64,000 nucleotides of DNA. Origin: Phytophthora sp. 'mugwort' (taxonomy: Eukaryota; Oomycota; Peronosporomycetes; Peronosporales; Peronosporaceae). Within the stretch, counting starts at the first letter, position 1, and each line of letters begins with the position of its first letter. This document shows positions 9,536 to 19,256 of the stretch, in pieces. The stretch covers positions 930,001 to 994,000 of the forward strand of contig JAUCEF010000006.1 of NCBI GenBank assembly GCA_033558025.1, written 5' to 3'. A model generated the notes under the pieces. It searched no databases. It was not told where the DNA came from and was given only the letters and a program-made list of their open reading frames with translations. The translations under genes and the position numbers were made by a program.

Positions 9536-11209
9536 TCACGATGACGTTGGGCCGCGGCGTCGCGTCCAGGTAACCCCGGTGCTAGTCGTCGGCGCATTGC
9601 CAGTCTGTTTCTCGCTGTCTTTCACCTTGCAAGAAGCCTTGTCTTCATATATCGGCTCATCTTCTTCATTTGCTATACCATGGACACGAGATTCGCGACG
9701 GATTGTCTCTTGTAGTCGCTGCCACGAGTAACCAGACCGAATGGAAGACGAGGTTGGAGTCCGCGGTGTTTGGCCGTGGAACTCTGGAAATGCCGGACGG
9801 TTTGCATCTTCTCGTTGCCAAGTAAAACCATAATTGTTGGACTCCGACCAGTCTCCACCGAACATGTTTTGCGCATGGTTCGGTCCTTGTCGCTCGAACG
9901 AGACAACAGGTCTACGGATAGGAGGAATCGGCGTGTAGCGGCGAAGGATACCAGGACGGTTCGCCATCAGCATCGTGTTAATCGGAGGTAACAATCTGCG
10001 TGGAGGGAGGCTGAGCGCTGGAATAGGCGAACGCACTTCAGCTTCCCATGGACGCGCCTTGGCAGAGACCGTGGATGGTGTCGTTGAGAACGAAGAAGAA
10101 GGAGAGATCACCTTACTTCGGGTACTTGCCGGTGTGGATCTACCACCATGAGCGAAGCAAAAGCCACCTTTACGAGCTGTAGTCACACAACCTTCGAAGA
10201 CGCATCGCTTTCCTCCACCATGACCAATACAGCGACCTCGACTGACAGAACTATTGGTACAGTTTTCCACCACACATCGTCGTCCGCCGCCATGAGCTTT
10301 ACACAGTCCAAGACGTTGTGCACTGCTAGAACAGCCACTAACTGTGCAGCGCTTCCCACCTCCATGTGCAATGCAGCGTCCTCCAGTCTTCGCACTGCTC
10401 GTACAGCTTTCAACAGCGCATCGACGACCACCTCCATGAGCCCGACAACGAGCACCACTCACTGCACTACTGGTACAACCTGTCACTTGACAGCGATGTC
10501 CTCCACCGTGTGCGATACAGAACCCTCCCTTCTTGGCGCTAGACCCGCATCCTTCACGTTGACAACGTCCTCCACCGCCGTGAACGTAGCAAAGGCCACG
10601 ACTTTGGGCGCTACTTGTACAAGCCGGAACCTGGCACCGCCGTCCTCCTCCGTGAGTTCGACACAAGCCACCGGAAGCTACGTGTTTGTTGCAACCTTCT
10701 TGACTGCATTTCCGTCCGCCGCCATGTTGTACGCAGAGTCCACGACTTGCAGCACTGTTGGTGCAACTAGGCGAGCCACGGCATCGACGACCTCCACCAT
10801 GAGCCACACACAAGCCTCCAGAGACGATGTGTTTCTTGCAGCCTTGAATACGACACCGAGTTCCTCCTCCATGAGTCGGGCACAGGCCACGACTACGCGC
10901 TGCGTTTGAACACCCCGAAGAGCGGCACATGATCTCTGTAGTATTCACATTGGCTTGTTCATCCTCGGCTGCACCTTCAACATCATATTCGTGCTCAAAG
11001 TCGTCATCCGTCTCCGAGGTGCTTGAGTTGTCGGAAGGCCACGAGTCAACGAGATCCTCATCTTCTGGGGAGTGCGAAGCTGCGTGGAGAAGTTCACTAA
11101 ACTTGGGGAAGTTAGGCTTGGTATCCTTGTAGGCGTTGCTGTCACTTGATCGGGTCATGGACTGTGTGTTAGGAGACGAGAATGGCAATGGACGCGACCT
11201 GCTTTTCAT
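9536..11209 (-). CDS. WRKY19-like zinc-finger repeat protein, 11 Cys/His repeats
   Basis: The frame is open from an ATG at 11434, but the first 75 residues look like untranslated sequence. I prefer the ATG at 11209 (MKSRSRPLPFSS), with 11158 also possible. The N-terminal part is acidic and Ser-rich (SPEDEDLVDSW, SETDDDFEHEYD). The core, encoded by 10142-10927, is eleven head-to-tail units of 24-25 residues with pattern C-x4/5-C-x9-C-x2-H-GGG. An example is RCQVPACTSSAQSRGLCYVH. These units match the short zinc-binding repeats next to WRKY domains in plant WRKY19-like proteins, which are expanded in oomycetes. No WRKY domain is present here. The C-terminal 200 residues are Pro/Ser/Arg rich and unrecognised. 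Zinc binding is inferred from the Cys3His pattern. A nuclear or DNA-binding role is plausible but unproven. Confidence 0.8.
   Translation of the reverse strand: MKSRSRPLPFSSPNTQSMTRSSDSNAYKDTKPNFPKFSELLHAASHSPEDEDLVDSWPSDNSSTSETDDDFEHEYDVEGAAEDEQANVNTTEIMCRSSGCSNAARSRGLCPTHGGGTRCRIQGCKKHIVSGGLCVAHGGGRRCRGSPSCTNSAASRGLCVQHGGGRKCSQEGCNKHVASGGLCRTHGGGRRCQVPACTSSAQSRGLCYVHGGGGRCQREGCGSSAKKGGFCIAHGGGHRCQVTGCTSSAVSGARCRAHGGGRRCAVESCTSSAKTGGRCIAHGGGKRCTVSGCSSSAQRLGLCKAHGGGRRCVVENCTNSSVSRGRCIGHGGGKRCVFEGCVTTARKGGFCFAHGGRSTPASTRSKVISPSSSFSTTPSTVSAKARPWEAEVRSPIPALSLPPRRLLPPINTMLMANRPGILRRYTPIPPIRRPVVSFERQGPNHAQNMFGGDWSESNNYGFTWQREDANRPAFPEFHGQTPRTPTSSSIRSGYSWQRLQETIRRESRVHGIANEEDEPIYEDKASCKVKDSEKQTGNAPTTSTGVTWTRRRGPTSS
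10142..10927 (-). repeat. Tandem 72-75 bp coding repeats (11 zinc-binding units)
   Basis: Eleven tandem units of 72 bp (one of 75 bp) each encode one Cys-Cys-Cys-His module followed by GGG and a basic pair. The units have diverged, but every one keeps all three Cys and the His, which points to selection on the protein rather than recent DNA amplification. Confidence 0.85.
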
Positions 11210-11861
11210 CCTTCCTGCAGTATTGCTCGCTTCAAAGTGCCTGGACGTCTGGAAGCTCGTCGTCGGTTGGAGCTTCGTCGCAGCAGTTGGATTAAAGAAT
11301 GAGGTTTGGCGAGCACGTCCGTCGCGCTGGAGATGGCAATAGGCCCGAGAGAGACTTGCAAGAAAGCCGCAAAAAAATTGGGTGGGGGAGCGACGTGCGT
11401 GGCAGCCGTCAAGCCAATGGAGACGCCGAACCATCGACAGAAAGCGCTCTGGGAGCCGCCGTCCGGGACCTGGCGAGGACTGCAGCTCGACGAGAGAAAA
11501 GCGAGATGGTTTGGGACTACAACCAGTATCGACGACCTTGTTAATTCGCTGGGAAAAAAAAACTCAATAGAGGCGAGAAAAGCGACGCCCCGTCCCGGAT
11601 GCTCGTCGCCGTCATAGTGGCAAGTGCCGACACGGCCAACATCAGCAGCACTTTCCCAAGGAAATTTGGCATTACGTAGCAGTTAACCGGCACGTCCATC
11701 GGCCCGCATCACTGCAGCAAGCGCGCCGTTGGTGTGGCAGCAATAGATAGCACACCAGCTCATTCGGACATTAAACTGAAAACTCTTTAGTTCATTAAAA
11801 CCACCTACCAGGCAGCCATGACGACAGCCAGGTCGTTGCTGTCTCGTGTACAGTCCCGCGT
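11210..11861. other. 5' flank of the zinc-finger gene; nothing else recognised
   Basis: The stretch contains an open but low-quality extension of the zinc-finger frame up to 11434, then A-rich and GC-rich sequence with no recognised gene. It is the shared flank of the zinc-finger gene and the 3' end of the C2 gene, which lie on the same strand. Confidence 0.4.
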
Positions 11862-12257
11862 CTAGTCCTCCTTCTCGAGCTTGATCTCGAGCATGATGGC
11901 GCTCTTGCGCTTCTGCTTGGCGAAGGCCGTGGGCACTTCAAGCTCGAACATGAGCACCTCGGATTCGGGCTTGTCTAGGAAAGGCGCGAGTGGCACAGAG
12001 CAGAAGCCGATCTTGTCGTCCTTGGAGATCCGGTCGTGATCAAATACCTCCACGTCCAGCACGGCCGCCTTGGGGTCGTCAGCGATGAAGGCAAAGGTCT
12101 CTTCCGGGTCCCACTCCGGGTTTAGGTTGGCCGGAATCATGGAACTCTTGTGCGTCGTGTTGGCCAGCTTGAAGACCACGTACGGGTCGCTCTTACCGTT
12201 GAAGTCGGCGGATGGTAGGTCCACAGCCTTGACAAGCGTCACGTGAACGGCGTGCAT
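11862..12257 (-). CDS. Single C2-domain protein, 131 aa
   Basis: The whole 131-residue protein is one C2 domain, a Ca2+/phospholipid-binding beta sandwich. Visible features are the first strand (VHVTLVKAVDLPSADF), the calcium loop 1 region NGKSDPYVVFK, the NPEWDPEETFAF strand, and loop 3 (FDHDRISKDDKIG), which carries the acidic residues expected to bind Ca2+. The protein ends in a basic-acidic strand (KRKSAIMLEIKLEKED). There is no signal peptide or transmembrane segment, so it is probably cytosolic and recruited to membranes by calcium. It lies head to head with a larger C2 protein at 13355 that shares the same strand order and many identical residues, suggesting duplication. No intron is seen. 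Confidence 0.88.
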   Translation of the reverse strand: MHAVHVTLVKAVDLPSADFNGKSDPYVVFKLANTTHKSSMIPANLNPEWDPEETFAFIADDPKAAVLDVEVFDHDRISKDDKIGFCSVPLAPFLDKPESEVLMFELEVPTAFAKQKRKSAIMLEIKLEKED

Positions 12258-13354
12258 TGCAATAAAGGCTGGTGGAAGTGACTTAGATGGGGGGGACTGG
12301 TGCCACTTGGGTGATACGCTGTGGAGCTTTTCACGAATGACGACTCTAGTGCGATATTCAAGCGCTTAAGTTGCGTAGAAGGAAAGGCGGGAAGACGAGC
12401 AACTTTATAATACCGCTGAACATTTTAAACTGGACAGAAGCGTGTGTACAGAACTGAAATGCACCGAAACACGCTACTAGCGAGGACTTACGGTGCTGAT
12501 GTTCTAATAGCGGAATTCATGCAAGGAAGCACTGTAGCCATTTAGTTTTAGGTACAAACTGGACAGGGTATTCACTGAATCCAGGCAGCTTTTTGCTTCG
12601 TATCGTACGGGCTATTGTGATGGAGCTTTGGCGAGCAGTTCGTCCGCAATCAATCGGCTGAGGGCTAAGACAGGCGCTTTTGCGACAGGGAATCAGACGC
12701 ACGGCGAAAGCGATGTTGACTGCATCGGCTTGCACGCAGTAGCATGCATTCAGGCGAGAAGAGGCAATGCGACCTAACACTGCGGGTACAGTGCCGGTGG
12801 AGCAGGGCCGTCAGGGTGCAGGAGCCCCAAACGCAGTGATATTGAAGTTTGCTGGAAATCCACTAAAAATGTGTACGGATACAGCTGGTGCTTGAATTTG
12901 AAGCACTTCAATATGATATATTTAAAGAGGTGAATGATCTTCAGCACGTGTGAATAATTTTAACGCGACAGCACCAGGTCGAGTCTGCGAGGGTATCGAG
13001 TTTAAAGTCTTTATTGTGAAGTGTAGGTTAACCACGACCCAAATCGTACTTAAGCTCAACTATGTTTTTCGCCACTCTTCACTCGTGATCACACTACATT
13101 TCATCCAATCGCGTTCTCTTCTTTCATACCGCGTTCTTACAAGAAGGCAACATATCATGCTCTGCGAGACGCACCGTCAGTCGCACTCCGTATCTGGACC
13201 GCGTGGACGCAGGCTTCGTTCCGATCCGTCGTGTACTGTACGTACTCGAGCCTCTGGTCAACGCCTGGCAGCGAGCACCCCCTTCCCATCCAGGCGCCTT
13301 CTGATCCCGACCTCCTTACTCATAGACAAGCAGCGGAATAGGCAGTAACAGATC
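12258..13354. promoter_or_regulatory. Bidirectional spacer between two divergent C2 genes
   Basis: These 1.1 kb separate the starts of the two head-to-head C2 genes and must hold both promoters. Short frames at 12517-12780 and 12950-13348 have no recognisable similarity. No specific element can be named. Confidence 0.4.
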
Positions 13355-14107
13355 ATGAGCGGCATGCACACGCTCCAGGTGACGCTGGTGCGCGCTGGCG
13401 ACTTGGCGGCCAGCGACTTTGGCTTCATGGGCATCGGTGGCAAGAGCGACCCGTACGTTGTGTTCAAGGTGGGGCGCGTGAGCCAGAAGAGCTCCGTAGT
13501 GCCGAGCAGTCTTAACCCGCGCTGGGAACCTGCCGAGACGTTCCAATTCCAGGTGGACCGCCCCAAAGAAAAGTGTCTCGAGGTGCACGTCATGGACTAC
13601 GACCGCTTTATGAAGGACGACTGTATCGGCAATGCCAACCTCGCCTTGGCCCCGTTCCTTGAGAAGAAGCAGTCCGAGGTCGTGTCCTACGAGCTCGAGG
13701 TGCCGCCCGACTACGACAAGCAGAAGCGCAAGTCTGTGCTCTTTCTGGAGATTAAAGTCACTCCTAACGAACGCGTAGACCAGGTGCTCGAGCTGTGGGA
13801 GAACCAGCGCTACCACATCGTCAAGAAATGGACCACAGACACGCACATCTCGGGGTCCAACGAGCGCAAGCGCTGGAGTTCTGTCACAGACGGCAACATC
13901 TCGTCCAACTCGTTCGAGGAGGTTGCGCCCAAGGTGCCCAGTCATCTCAATGCAGAAGGGTGGACTCTCGACGTCTCGCAGGGAGATGACAATGGCTGGA
14001 TCTATGCGCCGTCCTTCTCCGGACCCTGGCAGAAGGACCCCTTTACATTAGCCATGGTGCGGCGGCGCAAGTGGCTCAATAGATGCACAGCTCCGGACAA
14101 TCAATAA
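13355..14107 (+). CDS. C2 domain plus dysferlin/peroxin-type domain protein
   Basis: This is a 250-residue single-exon protein. Residues 4-132 form a C2 domain closely resembling the protein encoded at 11862-12257 (TLVRAGDL, GGKSDPYVVFK, SSLNPRWEPAETFQF, DYDRFMKDDCIG). Residues 137-240 resemble the dysferlin-N/C (peroxin 23/30, TECPR1) module. They begin LELWENQRYHIVKKW, include ERKRWSSVTDG and GWTLDV, pass through DDNGWIYAPSF, and end with the typical basic-aromatic pair VRRRKWLNR. Dysferlin domains occur in membrane-repair, peroxisome-biogenesis and autophagy proteins. Together with C2, this suggests a calcium-responsive peripheral membrane factor. ATGs at 13355 and 13364 are both possible starts. 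The function is inferred from domains only. Confidence 0.85.
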   Translation: MSGMHTLQVTLVRAGDLAASDFGFMGIGGKSDPYVVFKVGRVSQKSSVVPSSLNPRWEPAETFQFQVDRPKEKCLEVHVMDYDRFMKDDCIGNANLALAPFLEKKQSEVVSYELEVPPDYDKQKRKSVLFLEIKVTPNERVDQVLELWENQRYHIVKKWTTDTHISGSNERKRWSSVTDGNISSNSFEEVAPKVPSHLNAEGWTLDVSQGDDNGWIYAPSFSGPWQKDPFTLAMVRRRKWLNRCTAPDNQ

Positions 14108-14480
14108 GTATCGAGGGCTGTTTCATCCACCGATTGTCCTCCTCATGCATAGCAGAAGGAATGAAGGCAGATACACGAGCGCACTGAAGGACGCCGCGAG
14201 CCGGTGCGTCAGTCTACATGTTGAAGAGCTAGGAAGATCTCAACGACATCGAAGAAGGAGAAGATACACAGCAGCATTGCGACAGTGACGACCTGAATGA
14301 ATAGGGCGTGTGTTGCGAGCAGAGTTGTGAGTGGAAGCAGCACGGACGATCTGTCTGCACCTTCGGCGTAAGAATTGGAACACTGTAGTTGTGACGTTTT
14401 ACCACATTTCTTGTTCATAGCTCTTCTCTTTGTGTCTCCTATTGCTATGTTTTCGCATCAACGCGACGTGAAGACGGTGC
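14108..14480. other. Convergent 3' spacer, nothing recognised
   Basis: This is the 3' flank shared by the C2-dysferlin gene and the Hsp110-TPR gene, which converge here. No gene or repeat was recognised. Confidence 0.45.
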
Positions 14481-16737
14481 TCATGCGAATGCCTTGCTCC
14501 ACATTTTCTTTTCCTTGTCGAGCTGGCGGCGAAGGCGAAGCTTAAGACGTTCATCCAGCTTGACCACGGCACGGTCCTGAGGGGCAACAACCAGCGCAGC
14601 CTTGACGTCGTCAGCCGCCTGCTCTAGCTTATTCTCCTTCTCGTACGCCATGGCGCGGCGGTACAGTGCCTTGACATTCTTAGCGTCTAGAGCCAACGCT
14701 TCATTGCAGTTCGACACCGCTCTAGTGTAGTTCTCCATCTTGAGATAGCATTGCGCAAGATTCAAGTACAGACTGAGCTTAATGGCGTCCACCTCCTTCT
14801 CGTCAGCTTCCGCAAGGTCAAAGAACTTGGAGGCATGGGTCAAAGCCTTCACGTAGCGAGCTGCAGCGTGCTTATAGTTACCGTCACGGAAAAGCTCATT
14901 GCCCTCCTCTTTGTTCTTCACCACCATGCGCATGCGCTCGGGTTTCTTAAGCTTCCGGGTGTCGTGGTCCTCGTCCCCACCCTCGGCCTGACGCTCAGCC
15001 TCAGCCTTCTGTGACTCCTCATCAAGCTGCTGCTCCAACGCACGTTCATCGGCCTCAACAGCCGAGAAGTAAGCCTCACAAGCAGAGCGAACCTCCGTTT
15101 CAATCGACTGGTGCTTCGCGCGAATAGAGTCCAACGGTGCAGCCTCAGCCTCCTCTGAATAGATCCAGTCCTCAGCAGCCTCCAGGAGTGGATTCAACTT
15201 CGACAGGTCGAGCTTGTCTCCATGTTTCCCACTGCTCTTGGAGCGCATCTCGTACACAAAAGCCTCGATGGCATTACGCTCGTGAGCGATAGCAGTCAGT
15301 TCAGCATCACGTGCCTGGAACTCCTGCTCCAGCGCGATATAGCGCGCTAACTCGGTCACATCCTCGTCAGTCTCGGCGAGAGTTGTTGCTCCAATGGCAG
15401 CCACCTCATTCAAAAACGCGGCACCCTGGGCAACGGCCGTAGTAGAATCCAGCATACGACCGATGAACGCGCTGTTACGCTGCTGCTCCGGAGGAAAAGC
15501 AGCGATAATGGCCTCCTGCACGAACGGGACACGAGTACCACCCCCTACGATTTCCACCGACGCGATGTCAGCACTAGAGACACTCTCCTTGGCCGTCTCC
15601 AGAGCCTTCTGCAGCATCTCCGTGACACGAGCACGCTCACCAACACACAGCTCCTCGAACACTTGGCGAGAGATCGAAATGTTAATGTCCCTCTCAGGAG
15701 CAAGGTTCTCCACCGTCACGCTGGCCTCACCGATAGTAGACAGTAGCTTCTTGAGCTTCTCACAAGCCTGAAACAGACGCTTGCCCTCTTTCGAGTGAAA
15801 CGTCACGCTCAGCTGATGCTTCGTCTGCATCTCCTTCTGAAAGTGCTCAAATAGTCGGCGACCAAGCGTCTCGGCACCAAGTTCCACATCAGCCTCCGTC
15901 GCCAGTAGCGTCTCGCCCTCGGGCGTGAGCTTCACCACCTCTACGCTGGTGCTGGTATGACCCATGTCGACAATCGCAATGTAACGAGCACTCTCCGCCT
16001 CCATAGGGACGTCTCCATCAGTAGAGGAAGAAGGAGATGAAACAGGAGCTTTCACGGGATGCTTACGGTGGAAACAGCGCGCCAGCGCGGCGTCGCGCGA
16101 GGTGATAGCCAAGCTCTGGATACCGGCAATCTTAGCAGCCACATGTACCGCGCGCTTCTCCTCGTCGCCCCACACTGACGGCACAGCCAACGTCACGTGG
16201 AAAGGTTCATCCTGGAAGCGCTTCTTCATCTGTGTGGCCAGATTGGCGAACAGCATGCCCGTGAGCTGTTCCACCGTGAACTCCGTCTTGCTGCCGTCTT
16301 TGCCGTAATCCACCGAGACCACCACGCAACCGGCCTTGTCCATCTGGAAGGCGGGTTGCTGTCCAGGCAGCCGCTCGAGCTCGCGCTGTACGTCCGCCAG
16401 TTGACGCTTACCCACAAGGCCGGACAGGAAGCCGACGGTGTTGCGAGGGTTCGTGCTGGACGAGAGTACGGCTGACTCGCCAACAAGGCGCTCCTCTCCC
16501 TTAAAGGAAACCAGTGTGGCTGTGGTCATTGCGCCAAGCTCGTTAAGTACCACGTCGCCATTGCTCTCGGCTACGACGCATCGTTGCGCGCCCTGTCAGC
16601 ATATAAATCATTAAATTAATCAGTGATCAGAGCGAGTTGAGGTGTGCAGCAGCCACCGTTGACACTGCACGAAAACGGCGAGGCAGTTCACGCACGAAGT
16701 CGACGCCGAACACACGCGGGGGCTGCGTAGTCGCCAT
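14481..16737 (-). CDS. Hsp110-type ATPase domain fused to TPR co-chaperone domain
   Basis: Exon 1 is 16696-16737 and exon 2 is 14481-16592, with a 103-nt intron (donor GTGCGT, acceptor CAG). Splicing restores the start of an Hsp70-fold ATPase, RVFGVDF joined to GAQRCVVAESNGD, which confirms the model. The product has 717 residues. Residues 9 to about 400 are the nucleotide-binding domain. Phosphate motif 2 reads IVDMGHTSTSVEVV, which is Hsp110-like rather than DLGGGTFDV, and the adenosine motif is VEIVGGGTRVPFVQEAI. About 405-540 is helical and charged, like the Hsp110 lid (ELTAIAHERNAIEAFVYEM). The beta substrate-binding domain expected between them appears to be missing. About 555-690 is a three-repeat TPR domain (KNKEEGNELFRDGNY, SLYLNLAQCYLKM, VKALYRRAMAY). 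It carries the Lys/Asn/Lys/Arg positions of a carboxylate clamp that binds EEVD tails of Hsp70/Hsp90. No signal peptide is seen, so it is probably cytosolic. Confidence 0.88.
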
Positions 16738-16929
16738 GAAGATCACTAGGTCGGAGGATCTGGTAGAGGACGTGGAGCTGGTCTGGGCGGCTCTCGAAAA
16801 CTCTATTTCGTGTTGGGCACCTCAGTGTGATGTGATGCACATTTAATGAATCCATTTTAAGCGACCAACACTCACGCAAAAGGCAGGTTTGTTTTGAGTC
16901 TCACTCGCACTTGCCAATTGCCGCACGCC
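16738..16929. promoter_or_regulatory. Compact divergent promoter, Hsp110-TPR / Tudor-HNH
   Basis: Only 192 bp separate the two opposed start codons, so both genes must be driven from this segment. No heat-shock element or other motif was convincing by eye. Confidence 0.4.
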
Positions 16930-17796
16930 ATGTCCGAGGAGACATCCCAGCGGGTTGTGTCGGTGCTGGAGTCTTTTGCAAGGGGTGGCGCTACCTCGGA
17001 GGAGCTCGAGTACACGGCGGAACTGCTGATCGCCACTGCCGAGGAGGAGATGTCGACTCCAGACCGATCCACGCTCGTCACCGCCTTTGTCGAGGTGCTG
17101 CCGGAAACCAAGCTCCTGGATATACCTCAATTACCAATAATCGCAGAGCAGCTGGCAGATGCGTTGCTCGGCAGTGATGAGAATGGCGTTGGGAGGGACC
17201 AAGAGAGCCACGCTGTCAGTCGACTACGCAAAGAGCGACTGGAAACGCAGTTTGCTATCGGCAAGAGTTGTCTGGTGGTGCTAGACGAGGACGACGCTTG
17301 GCATCCCGCACGAATCACCAAGCACATTGGGGAGCTGGAAGGTAGTGACTGTGATAATGCAGTTAGTGACGACCAGGCTATTGAAGTGGAAGTGGAGTTC
17401 ATCGAGTTCGGCAAGAAGCAGATTGTCCGAGAGAATGAGGTGGTGCTGGATGAAGATATTGCGGGCCGTGAAGACGCTGAAGATATGACGGGTTTGTGTG
17501 AGATGTGTGAGCGACCCATGAACATGACTGCGCACCATGTCATTCCGCGGGTCACCCATGCCAAGTATTTGCGCAAGGGCTACACAAAAGAGTTTCTCAA
17601 CACTTGTATCCTGATCTGTCGTCAGTGTCATAGCAAGATCCATTCCGTCGAGGACAACAAGACGCTAGCGCGTGAGTACAACACGCTTGATAAGATCATG
17701 CAGCACCCTGAAATCATCGCCTGGGTTGCATATGCGCGGAAGCAAAAAACCCGCGTCAAGCCGCGCAAGAAAAGTAAGTGGTCAGTGGGCAAGTGA
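16930..17796 (+). CDS. Tudor-like plus HNH nuclease-domain protein
   Basis: The frame opens at 16894, but the ATG at 16930 (MSEETSQRVVSVLESFARGG) gives a more natural 288-residue protein. The N-terminal 95 residues are helical and acidic. About 100-180 resembles a Tudor/SMN-like barrel (CLVVLDEDDAWHPARITKHI, EVEVEFIEFGKKQIVRENE), which in other proteins reads methylated arginine or lysine. About 190-250 is an HNH-type zinc nuclease fold: CEMCERP, then HHVIPR, then ICRQCHSKIH, giving the two CxxC pairs and the catalytic-type His. The C-terminus is strongly basic (RKQKTRVKPRKKSKWSVGK), suited to nucleic-acid binding or nuclear import. The domain combination suggests a chromatin- or RNA-directed nuclease or a zinc-binding adaptor. 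Activity is inference. Confidence 0.78.
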   Translation: MSEETSQRVVSVLESFARGGATSEELEYTAELLIATAEEEMSTPDRSTLVTAFVEVLPETKLLDIPQLPIIAEQLADALLGSDENGVGRDQESHAVSRLRKERLETQFAIGKSCLVVLDEDDAWHPARITKHIGELEGSDCDNAVSDDQAIEVEVEFIEFGKKQIVRENEVVLDEDIAGREDAEDMTGLCEMCERPMNMTAHHVIPRVTHAKYLRKGYTKEFLNTCILICRQCHSKIHSVEDNKTLAREYNTLDKIMQHPEIIAWVAYARKQKTRVKPRKKSKWSVGK

Positions 17797-19256
17797 GAGT
17801 GTGACAATGTGACATCATAGCCTGTTAACACTGTAGGCAAAGGTGCGTCTACGAGAAGTCGTGATGCGCTGTGTATACTTAGTAACTACGACTTCACCAC
17901 TTGACGATGCTCCGATTTGACATGTAGATAGACACCTTGTCAAAGCAAGGTGGCTGCCTCGTTGCTTAGAAGGACGAAGGTCTTTCCAGTAAAGCTACGA
18001 TACGAATAAGTGTGGGCTCCGTAGTATTGACATCACACAGATTTTTGCTTTGTCATGTGAGGAGAGGCACACCAGTAAACCGTACCTGAATGTTCAAAGT
18101 CAGCCTCCACGACCGCGACAACGTAGTCAAACTGGTCAACGTGCGAGAAATTTCCGCAACAAACTTGTCTTCGCGGGGATTCCAGACTGAAGCGTGGAAG
18201 GTATTTAGATAACGGTCGCTAAAGACCTAGATCATAATCCTGGCACCTTTCTTCTTCTTTTTTCCACCCGACTTTCCTAAAGATGGCGCTACAATTAATA
18301 AAGTGGTAGTTAGTTGACTATGACTAGCGTTGGGATTGATGTTGATCAGATAGGAGCATTTTTTGCAGATGCATTCAGCACCATCTATCAAATACTTGAA
18401 CAAATAATTAAACCTCCGTCGTTGCGATGGGATGAGTGGTGGGGGAAGGAAGCCGCTCTACAGTTACACATTGTATCGAAAAATTCCAGTCTGAACGCGC
18501 GTTGTAGACAAGGTTGAAAGGCATGCAACACGCGAGTTCTCCCTCATTGAGGAGTTCTCAGCAAACAACAGGCCTCGCAATTTGCGAATCGTCAACAAGT
18601 TTCGCACTGACTGTAGATCGGCATCGGCTATAGCTAAACATCCAGCGTTTTACCGGCCATTAAGGTGAAATCTTACCTGCTTGGAATCGTATTAAACTAG
18701 GACTTCGCATGAGGCGAACCTCACAAATTTTGTATTGTTTTTCACAATGGAAAACGCCCGATCCAATTGGCTGTCAACTTCAATTTGAATTTCGATCCGG
18801 GGATCTTTGGATCATGTTTTTTTCCTGGTCAAACCCACAGTCGGAAGGCCTGCCGCAGGCTGCGCATTGGTCTGGATGATGGGGTCTGGCACCCTATCGA
18901 TTGACCTTCGCATCCAGCAACTTGCGCAAGGCGAGCGAGGGCGGTCTAGAATCTAGAGGCGCGTACGACGTTGAAAGCTTAGGCATCACGACATCTTCAC
19001 GTGATCGCGGTCAAGTTGAATCCGGTACGATCTGCTAGGCCCAGATAGTCGCCCTCGCGATCCTCAGCAGCGACCGCTTGCGCTGTGAGCCCTTGTTTTT
19101 TCGAATAAGCGCGCGAAGCGTCGGCCAGGTCGTGCCATACCATTAGGATCTGCTTTGTAGTCATTCTCGAGCTCGACGAGTCCTGCGCACGACGTCCTCC
19201 CTCTGATTCCGAGCGGCGATTTCCAGCCATACAATTTGCTAATCACCGGTCTTAAC
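17797..19256. other. 1.46 kb spacer with no supported gene
   Basis: Only short frames occur here. The best is a 77-residue reverse frame at 18997-19230 (MAGNRRSESEGGRRAQ...), which may be a remnant of a retroelement gag-like protein but is too short to call. The remainder is AT-rich sequence without recognisable repeats or RNA genes. It includes the promoter of the CCT gene. Confidence 0.4.

Noticed and set aside
10148..10909. 253-codon Ser/Thr-rich forward frame
   Set aside because: It is the antisense shadow of the zinc-finger repeats. Its repetitive composition follows from the Cys/His/Gly codons on the other strand.
18997..19230. 77-codon reverse frame MAGNRRSESEGG
   Set aside because: Too short and without similarity strong enough to call a gag remnant or gene.
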